DNA of 13,754 nt, from positions 1-13,754 of the forward strand of contig JAFDHU010000046.1 of the NCBI GenBank assembly GCA_019308625.1, given 5' to 3'. The position numbers and the translations under genes are program-made. This document shows, one piece after another, positions 1 to 7,193 of this stretch. The notes under the pieces are model-generated. The model was not told the origin of the DNA. It did not search any database and was given only the letters and a program-made list of their open reading frames with translations. How positions within the stretch are numbered: the stretch's first letter is position 1; each line of letters opens with the position of its first letter. Source of the DNA: Deltaproteobacteria bacterium. Its GTDB lineage: Bacteria; Desulfobacterota; Desulfobaccia; Desulfobaccales; 0-14-0-80-60-11.

Positions 1-1932
1 GCCATGGCCCACTATCTGCCGGGTCGGCCCCTGGAGCGGCTGGCCTCCCGGGAAATCCTGAGCTGGCTGGAGCTGATTCTGGCCACCCCGGTGGTCCTGT
101 GGGGCGGCTGGCCTTTCTTTGTCCGGGGGGTGCAGTCGGTCATCCGCCGCAGCCTGAACATGTTCACCCTGATTGGCTTGGGCGTGTCGGTGGCCTATGC
201 CTACAGCATTATCGCCAAACTCCTGCCGGGCATCTTTCCGGACTCCTTCCGGGGCCCCTCCGGGGAGGTGGCGGTCTATTTTGAGGCCGCGGCAGTCATT
301 GTCACCCTGGTGCTGTTAGGCCAGGTACTGGAGTTGAAGGCCCGGGGCCAAACCAGTGCGGCCATCCGGGCGCTTTTGGGCTTGGCGCCCAAGACCGCCC
401 GGCGCCTCCGGGAGGACGGTACCGAGGAGGACGTGCCGCTAGAGCTGGTGCAGGTGGGCGACCGCCTGAGGGTGCGGCCCGGTGAGAAGGTGCCGGTGGA
501 CGGCGTGGTGCTGGAGGGCAAAACCTCGGTGGATGAGTCCATGGTCACCGGCGAGCCCATTCCGGTGGAGAAGGAGCCGGGCAGCCGGGTCATCGGAGCC
601 ACGGTAAACGGCACCGGCTCTCTGGTGATAAGGGCCGAGAAGGTAGGGAGCGATACGCTTTTGGCCCAGATTGTCAAGATGGTGGCCGAGGCCCAGCGCA
701 GCCGGGCCCCCATCCAGAAGCTGGTAGATGTGGTGGCGGCCTGGTTCGTCCCGGTGGTGGTGCTGACTGCGGTGGTCACCTTTATTGTCTGGGCCACGCT
801 GGGGCCGGAGCCCCGCATGGCCCATGCCCTCATCAACGCGGTGGCGGTGCTCATTATTGCCTGTCCCTGCGCTCTGGGGCTGGCCACCCCCATGTCCATC
901 ATGGTGGCCACCGGCAAAGGGGCCACCGTGGGGGTGCTGTTCAAAAATGCCGAAGCCATTGAAGTGATGCGCAAGGTGGACACCCTGGTGGTGGACAAAA
1001 CCGGCACCCTTACCGAAGGCAAGCCCAAGCTGGTGAACGTGGCACCCCTGGATGGGGTGGATGATCAGACCCTGCTGCGTCTGGCCGCGGCCCTGGAAAA
1101 GGGCAGTGAGCATCCTCTGGCCGCGGCCATCGTCAACGGGGCGTTAGAGCGGGACCTGGAGGTCCATGAGGCCGAATCCTTTGAATATCTCACCGGCCGG
1201 GGGGTCACCGGCATAGTGGACGGCCACCGGGTGGCCCTGGGCAACCGGCGGCTGCTGGAGGAACTGGGAATTGACCCAGGGGAGTTGGCGGAGAGGGCCG
1301 AAGACTTAGCTAAAGAAGGCCAGACCGTGATGTTTGTGGCCATTGAGGGTCAGGCTGCGGGTCTGGTGGGGGTGGCCGACCCCATCAAGGAGACCACCCC
1401 GGGGGCCATTGACCGGCTGCATGAGGAGGGGCTCCGCATTGTCATGCTCACCGGAGACAACCGCACCACCGCCCAGGCAGTGGCCGCCCGGCTGAACCTG
1501 GATGAGGTCATTCCTGAGGTGCTCCCGGACCAGAAGGCCGAAAAGGTGAAGAAGCTGCAGGCCGCCGGCCGGTTTGTGGCCATGGCCGGGGACGGCATCA
1601 ACGATGCCCCGGCGCTGGCCCAGGCGCAAGTGGGCATCGCCATGGGCACCGGCACGGATGTGGCCATGGAGAGCGCCGGGGTCACCCTGGTGAAGGGGGA
1701 CTTGAGGGGTATCGTGCGAGCCCGCATCCTGAGCCGGGCCACCATGCGCAACATCCGGCAGAACCTGTTTTTCGCCTTCATTTACAACAGCCTGGGAGTG
1801 CCCATCGCCGCCGGCGTGCTCTACCCCTGGTTCGGCATTCTGCTCAGCCCCATTATCGCCGCCGCGGCCATGAGCTTCTCCTCCGTATCGGTGGTGACCA
1901 ACGCCCTGCGCCTCAAGCGGTTGCACCTCTAG
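1..1932 (+). CDS. copA: Cu+-exporting P1B-type ATPase, CopA-like (5' partial)
   Basis: Pumps Cu+ from cytoplasm to periplasm using ATP. The frame is open to the left edge, so the start and the N-terminal metal-binding and first TM region lie outside; the Met at nt 4 is very likely internal. Counting that Met as residue 1, I see TM segments near 20-40, 50-72 and 86-108, the actuator TGE at 182-184, TM segments near 245-300 carrying the CPC metal site (C287-P-C289), the phosphorylated Asp D331 in DKTGT, HP at 370-371, TGDN at 483, and GDGINDAPAL from 529. The last TM pair carries YN (594-595) and MSFSS (623-627). CPC, YN and M-x-x-SS are the signature of P1B-1 copper pumps. It is followed after 77 bases by a multicopper oxidase, the usual partner in copper detoxification. 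The family call is firm; Ag+ is a possible second substrate. Confidence 0.95.
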   Translation, partial: AMAHYLPGRPLERLASREILSWLELILATPVVLWGGWPFFVRGVQSVIRRSLNMFTLIGLGVSVAYAYSIIAKLLPGIFPDSFRGPSGEVAVYFEAAAVIVTLVLLGQVLELKARGQTSAAIRALLGLAPKTARRLREDGTEEDVPLELVQVGDRLRVRPGEKVPVDGVVLEGKTSVDESMVTGEPIPVEKEPGSRVIGATVNGTGSLVIRAEKVGSDTLLAQIVKMVAEAQRSRAPIQKLVDVVAAWFVPVVVLTAVVTFIVWATLGPEPRMAHALINAVAVLIIACPCALGLATPMSIMVATGKGATVGVLFKNAEAIEVMRKVDTLVVDKTGTLTEGKPKLVNVAPLDGVDDQTLLRLAAALEKGSEHPLAAAIVNGALERDLEVHEAESFEYLTGRGVTGIVDGHRVALGNRRLLEELGIDPGELAERAEDLAKEGQTVMFVAIEGQAAGLVGVADPIKETTPGAIDRLHEEGLRIVMLTGDNRTTAQAVAARLNLDEVIPEVLPDQKAEKVKKLQAAGRFVAMAGDGINDAPALAQAQVGIAMGTGTDVAMESAGVTLVKGDLRGIVRARILSRATMRNIRQNLFFAFIYNSLGVPIAAGVLYPWFGILLSPIIAAAAMSFSSVSVVTNALRLKRLHL

Positions 1933-2009
1933 ACGAAGCCTGAAAGTGGCCCCTGAAGCCCAAAGGCTCCCTGGCTGATGCACTCACTTAGGCAGGAGAA
2001 AATTTGACC

Positions 2010-4340
2010 ATGAAACTGGAAGGAACCCTCCCCTGGGTTGCCGGTTTTTTTCTGGTTCTCCTCCCCGCCTTCCCCGTTCAGGCCAAGCTGGTGGAATACG
2101 ACCTTACCATCGCTCTGCAGGAGGTGAGCATCCAGGGAAAGCCCCGGCGGGGTATGACCATCAACGGGGTCATTCCGGGCCCCACCCTGCGTTTCACCGA
2201 AGGCGACTATGCCCGCATCCGGGTCCACAACCGCATGGAGGTGGACACCTCCATCCACTGGCACGGCATCCTAGTGCCTCCGGGCATGGACGGGGTGCCC
2301 TATGTCAGTTTCCCCCCCATTGCGCCGGGGGCCACCTTTGTCTATGAATTCCCCATCCGTCAGAGCGGCACCTACTGGTATCATTCCCACACCAATCTGC
2401 AGGAGCAACAAGGGCTTTACGGCGCCATCGTCATTGAGCCCCGGCAAGGGGAGAAGCGGCAGATGAACCGCGACTATGTGGTGTTGCTGTCTGATTGGAC
2501 GGATGAGAACCCCCACGAAGTTTTGCGGACCCTGAAACGGGGCAGCGACTGGTATGCCGTGCAGAAAGGCAGCGGCCAGAGCCTGTTGGGCGCGGCCCGC
2601 CTGGGCAGGCTGGGGGACTACCTCAAGCGAGAGTTGTTGCGTATGCCGGCCATGGACGTGGCAGATGTGGCCTATGACTATTTTCTGGCCAACGGCCAGC
2701 CGGAAATCAGCCTGCCGGCCCGGCCCGGGGAAACCGTGCGGCTGCGCCTCATTGACGGGGCCACAGCCACCAACTTTTATCTGCAATTTGCTAGCGGCCC
2801 TATGACCATCATTACCGCGGACGGCCAGGAAGTAAAGCCGATCAAACAGCAGCGCTTTCTCATGGTCATTGCCGAAACCTACGACGTGCTTCTCCAGGTG
2901 CCGGCCGACGGGGCGTATGAATTGCGGGCCACGGCCCAGGACGGCTCGGGATTCGCCTCGGTGTGGCTGGGAACCGGGCCGCGTCACCCGGCTCCGGAGG
3001 TCCCCAAGCCCAATCTCTACGCGGTGATGGGCAAGCTCACGCCCAGCAGGCTGTTTGCTCTCACCCCTCAGGGTTCCATGGGCATGTCCGACCGGGAGGT
3101 GCAGGCCGGCAAGTTTGACCGCCCGGGGATGATGGGCATGAAGTCCATGAAAATGGGCATGGGCCAAGGCCAAAAGCATTCCATGCAGGGCATGAAGATG
3201 CCCTCGGCCCCCTCCGGGAGGGCGGGGCCGCCGGCCCACGAAGAGGCCGCACCGCCCCCGGCCCGGCCGGAGCCCATGCCTGAGCGGGGAGGAAAGAAGT
3301 TCGGTTATAACTTCCGTCCTCTGGGGCCTGATGTGTCCTCCTCCAGGAACCTGGCGGTGGACGGCATGGATCCGCGCCGGCCTTGGCCTCCCTATGATCA
3401 CCTGAAATCCACCCGGTCCACTGCCTTCGCCAGGGGCAAGCCGGTGCGGGTCATCCGTCTTACCCTGGACGGCGACATGGAGCGCTTCGTCTGGTTCATT
3501 AACAACAAGCCTCTGTCCGAAAGCGACATGATTCGCATCCGCCGGGGGGAGGTGGCCCGCTTCATTCTGATTAACCGCACCATGATGCACCACCCCATGC
3601 ACTTGCACGGCCACTTTTTCCGGGTGCTGAACGCCCAGGGGGAGTACTCCCCCCTGAAGCACACCGTGGATGTGGCCCCTATGTCCACCACGGTGATTGA
3701 GTTTGACGCCAATGAAGTAGGGGACTGGTTTTTCCACTGCCATATCCTCTACCACCTGGATAGCGGCATGGCCCGGGTGGTGCATTACGAGGGCTACACC
3801 CTGGACCCCAAACTGGCGGCGGTGCGGCCCAAGCTCTACGCCGACCCCTGGTATGCCTGGGTCCGGGTGGACACCCTGAGCAACATGACCCAGGGCTTTG
3901 CGGTGCTGTCCAACACCCGCAACATCCTGGCCTTCGCCTGGGAGGCGGGCTGGCAAAAGGTGGAGGGCACCGAATGGGAGACCCTTTTCACCTGGGACCG
4001 CTATATCAACCGCTTTTTCAGCCTCTTTGCCGGGGCTGACCTGCTATGGAGCGACGACACCCTGGATCGGTCCGTGGGAGTCTTCGGGCTGCGCTACCTG
4101 TTGCCGCTCAATGTAGAATCCCGGATTTGGGTGGATACCGAAGGCGGCGCCAGATTTGTCCTGGTCAAGAACCTGGCCCTGACCCCGCGCCTGGTCCTCT
4201 ATGGGGAAGGCCAGTACGACACCCATGACCTCTGGGAAGCCCGGACCGGCCTGACTTACCTGATAACCAAGCGGGCCTCTCTTGTGGGCCAGTGGCACTC
4301 GGATTACGGCTGGGGGGGCGGCGTGCAGATGCGGTTTTGA
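2010..4340 (+). CDS. CopA/PcoA-type multicopper oxidase with Met-rich insert and C-terminal beta-barrel-like domain
   Basis: Periplasmic copper oxidase, presumably converting Cu+ to the less toxic Cu2+. Starting at ATG 2010 (776 residues), a Sec signal peptide covers about residues 1-25 with no twin-arginine motif, unlike most PcoA/CopA oxidases. All copper ligands are visible: HWH (83-85), HSH (125-127), HPMHLH (528-533), and HCH-x3-H-x4-M (576-587), so types 1, 2 and 3 sites look complete. Residues about 356-395 are a Met-rich stretch, then a Pro/Ala-rich linker. The oxidase fold ends near residue 600. Residues about 610-776 alternate polar and aromatic residues, contain LTPRLVLYGE and WHSDYGWGGG, and end in Phe, like an outer-membrane barrel and reminiscent of PcoB. 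The family's usual length is about 600. AGGAG at 1994-1998 lies 11 bases before this ATG; an in-frame TTG at 2004 with 5-base spacing is the alternative start. Confidence 0.93.
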   Translation: MKLEGTLPWVAGFFLVLLPAFPVQAKLVEYDLTIALQEVSIQGKPRRGMTINGVIPGPTLRFTEGDYARIRVHNRMEVDTSIHWHGILVPPGMDGVPYVSFPPIAPGATFVYEFPIRQSGTYWYHSHTNLQEQQGLYGAIVIEPRQGEKRQMNRDYVVLLSDWTDENPHEVLRTLKRGSDWYAVQKGSGQSLLGAARLGRLGDYLKRELLRMPAMDVADVAYDYFLANGQPEISLPARPGETVRLRLIDGATATNFYLQFASGPMTIITADGQEVKPIKQQRFLMVIAETYDVLLQVPADGAYELRATAQDGSGFASVWLGTGPRHPAPEVPKPNLYAVMGKLTPSRLFALTPQGSMGMSDREVQAGKFDRPGMMGMKSMKMGMGQGQKHSMQGMKMPSAPSGRAGPPAHEEAAPPPARPEPMPERGGKKFGYNFRPLGPDVSSSRNLAVDGMDPRRPWPPYDHLKSTRSTAFARGKPVRVIRLTLDGDMERFVWFINNKPLSESDMIRIRRGEVARFILINRTMMHHPMHLHGHFFRVLNAQGEYSPLKHTVDVAPMSTTVIEFDANEVGDWFFHCHILYHLDSGMARVVHYEGYTLDPKLAAVRPKLYADPWYAWVRVDTLSNMTQGFAVLSNTRNILAFAWEAGWQKVEGTEWETLFTWDRYINRFFSLFAGADLLWSDDTLDRSVGVFGLRYLLPLNVESRIWVDTEGGARFVLVKNLALTPRLVLYGEGQYDTHDLWEARTGLTYLITKRASLVGQWHSDYGWGGGVQMRF

Positions 4341-4725
4341 TATGGGGAGGTGCCTCTGAGGCCAAAGGCTGGGGGTGAAGCCGTCGTCCTGGACTTTGAT
4401 CCAGACCTTCGGGATCCTCTTGCCTTCCCCCCGGGGGCCTTCTCCCAGAGCCCGGGTGCCACAGGTCGTCCGAGCGGCTGGGAAAGCCAAAGGATTGCTG
4501 TCAGGGTGGGGACGGAAGCGCCACAGTCCTCCCCTGGGGAGACTCGGCATTCACCACCAGGTGAGGGAGGAGTTGCCTCAAGTAACTGATGGAACCTGGC
4601 ACCGCGGGCCGGCGGTGCGCCAGTATACCTTAAACCTGCGGAGGGCTACTGGCCTGCCGGTCTGAAACAAGCCAGGCCTTAAGCCTCATCTGCCTCAAAA
4701 GAAGTAAAAAAAGGAGGAAGTTTTT
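4341..4725. other. 385-base gap without a credible gene
   Basis: Two short overlapping open frames occur here, but their translations are Pro/Arg/Gly-rich, lack homologous-looking motifs and have no convincing ribosome site. I found no clear sigma-70 promoter and no hairpin followed by a T-run. The last 50 bases turn AT-rich and hold the short near-palindrome around CTTAAG at 4678-4683 and the strong ribosome site of the next gene. The gap is the longest between genes in the window, so a promoter for the Met-rich/kinase cluster may lie here, but I cannot point to one. Confidence 0.6.
4711..4717 (+). promoter_or_regulatory. Strong ribosome binding site AAGGAGG
   Basis: AAGGAGG lies 8 bases before ATG 4726, close to a perfect match to the 16S rRNA anti-SD. 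It fixes the start of the small Met-rich protein and suggests high expression compared with the neighbouring kinase-like genes, which have weak or no such site. Confidence 0.85.
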
Positions 4726-5118
4726 ATGAAAAGGGCATTGGTGATTATGTTAGCCGCGATTTTCGTCCTGGGCCTCCCGGTTCTTGGAGCTGCCCAAAGG
4801 CATGGCCAATCCGGGCAGCACATGATGGGACCCGGGCAGCACATGATGGGGCCCGGCCAGGGGATGATGGGTCCGGGTATGATGAACAACATGGGCATGA
4901 TGTCCCAAATGATGGGCGACATGCATCAGATGATGCAGTCGGGCCGGTTGTCCCCTGAGCACCAAAAACAGATGCTGGAGATGATGAACCAGATGGGCAC
5001 CATCATGCAGCAGATGGGCGGCCCCCAGGGGGCCCAGATGCAGGCCCAGCACCGGCAGCAGCTCCAACAGATACAGAAGCGCCTGCAGCAGATGAAGGGC
5101 CAGATACAAAAGCGATAG
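4726..5118 (+). CDS. Small secreted Met-rich protein, putative periplasmic copper binder
   Basis: A 130-residue protein with a Sec signal peptide (about 1-23: KR, then a hydrophobic core ending GAA). The mature part has about 24 Met in about 107 residues, with three seven-residue tandem units, two GQHMMGP and one GQGMMGP (residues 30-50), then MMGDMHQMM (62-70), a GRLSPEHQKQMLEMM core (73-87), and a Gln-rich helical tail (100-130). Thioether-rich sequences of this kind bind Cu+, so a periplasmic copper sink or chaperone is likely. It is not a named family that I can recognise. It stands 68 bases before a two-TM sensor-like gene. The SPE-x2-KQM core recurs in the 50-residue peptide at 10955, and the MGPG...MM-x-D-x-H-x2-M part recurs at 5799, which makes these a local family. 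Confidence 0.88.
   Translation: MKRALVIMLAAIFVLGLPVLGAAQRHGQSGQHMMGPGQHMMGPGQGMMGPGMMNNMGMMSQMMGDMHQMMQSGRLSPEHQKQMLEMMNQMGTIMQQMGGPQGAQMQAQHRQQLQQIQKRLQQMKGQIQKR
4813..4875 (+). repeat. Three tandem 21-bp coding repeats (GQ-H/G-MMGP)
   Basis: Three consecutive 21-base units encode GQHMMGP, GQHMMGP and GQGMMGP within the small Met-rich protein. The first two differ only at a wobble base; the third has more changes. The period is a multiple of three, so copy number could change without breaking the frame. Confidence 0.85.
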
Positions 5119-5127
5119 AGGGACCCG

Positions 5128-5156
5128 GGAAGGCGGGGATGGGTCGTCCGCCTTCC
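5128..5156 (+). promoter_or_regulatory. 9-bp stem hairpin between the Met-rich gene and the sensor-like gene
   Basis: GGAAGGCGG (5128-5136) pairs perfectly with CCGCCTTCC (5148-5156) across an 11-base loop. It begins 10 bases after the stop codon of the Met-rich gene. No T-run follows, so it is not a standard intrinsic terminator. It could protect the upstream mRNA or reduce read-through into the next gene; either role is inference. Confidence 0.5.
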
Positions 5157-5186
5157 TCCTGAGGGCTAAGGGTTCAGGGCCGCAAG

Positions 5187-5765
5187 ATGCGCTCTACAAG
5201 TCTCATCTGGTTTGCGGCGGCGGGGGCCATAGTAGGCTACCTCCTGGTACACCCTTTCGCCATGCTGGCCTATATGCTGAACCCACAGCCTCCGACCTGG
5301 GCCATGGACCTTTCCCTCTGGGAGCGCCAGATGAGGGTGGCGTTCAGTGCTGAAATGCTGGTCATGGGGGGAGCCTTTGCCTTGCTGGGGGGAGTGGCCG
5401 GACTGGGCCTGGGGGCCTGGCATCTCCAAAGAGTGGAAGCCCGCTGCCGCCTGGCCGCCCTCCAAACCTTGCAGGAATTGATGGTGACCCTGGCCCATTA
5501 TATCCGCAATGCCAATCAGATCATCGGCGGCTACAGTGCCCATATGCAGAAGCACCTTGATCAGCCGGAGCTGCGGGAGCAACTGCAGTTGATTCACCGG
5601 GCCGCGCATCAGATTGAAGAGGTAATTAACTCCCTGGAAAGCCTTACGGAAATGGACCACAGCAGCTACATCGGTCCCTGGGAAACAAAGATGATTGACC
5701 TGAAACAGACCTTGCAGGCCAGACTGGAGGCCCACCTGCAAGCCCCGGACAAGCATGATGTCTGA
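5187..5765 (+). CDS. Two-TM protein with a histidine-kinase-like H-box but no ATPase domain
   Basis: A 192-residue inner-membrane protein. TM1 covers about residues 6-30 and ends in VHPFAM; a periplasmic loop of about 25 residues follows; TM2 is about 55-79. The cytoplasmic part is helical and holds LAHYIRNANQIIGGY with H104, which resembles a histidine-kinase H-box (H-x2-R/K-N). A second helix (about 130-156) would complete a dimerisation hairpin. The protein ends near residue 192 without N, G1 or G2 boxes, so it cannot bind ATP as a kinase does. The membrane part matches the kinase at 6036 (GA-x-VG-x-L...HP-x-AM). It may be a phosphorelay or dimerisation partner of that kinase, or a truncated kinase. 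The ribosome site is weak. Its frame continues past the TGA at 5763 into the reading frame at 5799. Confidence 0.8.
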   Translation: MRSTSLIWFAAAGAIVGYLLVHPFAMLAYMLNPQPPTWAMDLSLWERQMRVAFSAEMLVMGGAFALLGGVAGLGLGAWHLQRVEARCRLAALQTLQELMVTLAHYIRNANQIIGGYSAHMQKHLDQPELREQLQLIHRAAHQIEEVINSLESLTEMDHSSYIGPWETKMIDLKQTLQARLEAHLQAPDKHDV

Positions 5766-5798
5766 TGCTCAGAGGCCTCTCACCCTCCTCAGCCGGCG

Positions 5799-5972
5799 AT
5801 GGGCCCCGGAGTGCAGCACAACCTGGGAGAAGTCGCCGCCATGATGAAGGACCTGCACATTCTGATGTCAGAGGGCCCCCTGACGCCCAAACTGGCATCC
5901 CGGCATGAACAGGGACTCAAGGCCATGCGCCGGCGGGTGAAAGAAATAAGAGCGATGATGAAAACTCATTAA
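5799..5972 (+). CDS. Short Met-rich reading frame lacking a signal peptide (possible remnant)
   Basis: A 57-residue frame. Its first 30 residues align without gaps to residues 49-78 of the Met-rich protein at 4726, with MGPG, N, G, MM-x-D-x-H, M, G, L and P all shared (about 14 identities by eye). The rest is basic and helical and ends MMKTH. There is no signal peptide and no ribosome site before ATG 5799; an inner ATG at 5841 has GGGAG 11 bases upstream. The same frame is open back to the TGA that ends the preceding two-TM gene. It could be a cytoplasmic version of the family, a decayed copy that lost its 5' half, or the former tail of the upstream gene. The homology is visible; expression is unproven. 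Confidence 0.45.
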   Translation: MGPGVQHNLGEVAAMMKDLHILMSEGPLTPKLASRHEQGLKAMRRRVKEIRAMMKTH

Positions 5973-6035
5973 ACCGAATGAAATCGGCTCATATCAGGGA
6001 CAAGCGGATAGAGCGAATCCATTTACAGAGACAGG

Positions 6036-7097
6036 ATGACAAACGGGATGCTGAATTCTGAAACCCGGGAAATGGTACTCCTGGAGCCAGGCCTCGGTCA
6101 GAAGCCGGTGGGCCCTCTGGCTTGGTTGGGGCTGCTGCTGGGGGCGCTGGTGGGTTTTTTGGTACTGCATCCTGTAGCCATGGTGGTGCGGGTGGTGCAC
6201 GACCATATTTACTGGGGGTACCCCTTGAGTGTGCAGATGGCCGCCTACCACAGTTTCCATAAGGAAATGTGGCCCATGATGCTGCTCTATACCGGGTTGG
6301 GGGCCCTGGTGGGCTTCGTGATCGGGTTGTTCCTGAAACGTCTGCGAGAGAACCGGCGACGCCTAGACGCCCTGCACCAGGAGTTTGAACTGCAAGTGGC
6401 CACCTTACGACATCAGTACAAGAACCTGGCCATCGGCATCCAGGGCTTTGCCCGCCGCATCCGGGGCAAATTGGCGGCCCTGGAGCAAGAGGTCTGCCAG
6501 TTTGGGCCGCAGGAATCCTCGGTCCACCAGGTATGCCAAAGCCTGGGCCGCCATCTGGAAATCCTGGAGGAGGCGGCCCAGCGCCTCACCCATGTCCTGG
6601 GAGAAGAGCTCCTCTTTCTCAAGGCCTTGACCAGCGACGCTCTGACCCCTTTGGTGCAGGACTTTTATGCTTTCCTGAAGCGGGCCATCCAGGACCTGTT
6701 GAACCTGCGCTTTCGGGACAAGCACATCCGGGTGGAAATCAACGGCCAGCCGCTGGAGGAGTTCCACCAGTCCCTGTTATTTGCTTTTGAGCCCTACACC
6801 ATGGAGGTCATTCTCCAGAACCTGCTAAGCAATTCCATGAAGTTCGGGGACCACCTGCAGGTGGAGGTGGAGGACCTGAACAACCGCATCCGCATTGGCA
6901 TCAAAGATAACGGCCCCGGCCTGGAAGTGGACCAACTCAAGAACCGCCTGCTGGCACCCGCCGACCGTCACAGCGGGGAAAGCACCCACCTGGGTCTTCG
7001 GGTGACCATCCATCTGATTTATAAAAATGGCGGCCGCCTCTGGGTCTGGAGCCAGCCCGGAGCCGGCGCAGTCTTTGTAATTGAGATGCCCAAGTAG
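6036..7097 (+). CDS. Two-TM sensor histidine kinase, copy 1
   Basis: A 353-residue membrane kinase. TM1 is about residues 30-50, again ending in LHPVAM. The periplasmic loop 51-79 is rich in His and Met (H55, H57, M68, H72, H75, M78), a plausible metal site. TM2 is about 80-101. A helical segment leads to LRH-x-YKNLAIGIQGF with H126, the likely phosphorylated residue. The catalytic domain has LQNLLSNSMKFGD (N-box, N262/N266), DNGPG (291-295) and STHLGL (316-321), ending in a typical GGRLWVWSQPGAG strand pair. The G2 box lacks the usual GxGLGL glycines. No response regulator is encoded in the window. The start is uncertain: ATG 6036 and ATG 6048 are both possible and neither has a strong ribosome site. 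The cytoplasmic part is very close to that of the kinase at 11160. Confidence 0.88.
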   Translation: MTNGMLNSETREMVLLEPGLGQKPVGPLAWLGLLLGALVGFLVLHPVAMVVRVVHDHIYWGYPLSVQMAAYHSFHKEMWPMMLLYTGLGALVGFVIGLFLKRLRENRRRLDALHQEFELQVATLRHQYKNLAIGIQGFARRIRGKLAALEQEVCQFGPQESSVHQVCQSLGRHLEILEEAAQRLTHVLGEELLFLKALTSDALTPLVQDFYAFLKRAIQDLLNLRFRDKHIRVEINGQPLEEFHQSLLFAFEPYTMEVILQNLLSNSMKFGDHLQVEVEDLNNRIRIGIKDNGPGLEVDQLKNRLLAPADRHSGESTHLGLRVTIHLIYKNGGRLWVWSQPGAGAVFVIEMPK

Positions 7098-7178
7098 CCG
7101 GCGGCGCCCGTCTGAGCCCATGCTTCTCCCGCCTTTAAGCCTGATGGCCGCCTCCCTGGAAAAACCCATTTAACCATG

Positions 7179-7187
7179 AAGGAGGAG
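7179..7187 (+). promoter_or_regulatory. Ribosome binding site AAGGAGGAG deciding the start at 7194
   Basis: AAGGAGGAG lies 6 bases before ATG 7194. An earlier in-frame ATG at 7176 overlaps the upstream edge of this site and has no site of its own, so translation almost certainly begins at 7194. Confidence 0.85.
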
Positions 7188-7193
7188 ACTATC

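Noticed and set aside
2271..3956. 561-residue open frame on the - strand
   Set aside because: It lies opposite the multicopper oxidase, whose ligands are all intact; the His/Gly/Pro-rich translation is typical of antisense frames in GC-rich genes.
4590..4625. Sigma-54-like TGGCAC element upstream of the Met-rich gene
   Set aside because: The -12 element (TTGC) is absent at the needed spacing, so only half of the signature is present.
4350..4665. Two overlapping open frames after the oxidase gene
   Set aside because: Compositionally Pro/Arg/Gly-rich, no recognisable motif, no convincing ribosome site, and they overlap each other; typical chance frames in GC-rich DNA.
5763..5800. TGA between the two-TM gene and the Met-rich frame as a selenocysteine codon
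   Set aside because: The codon is followed by a short palindrome (AGAGGCCTCT) but I see no SECIS-like hairpin with the required loop at the right distance, and no Sec-type motif around it.
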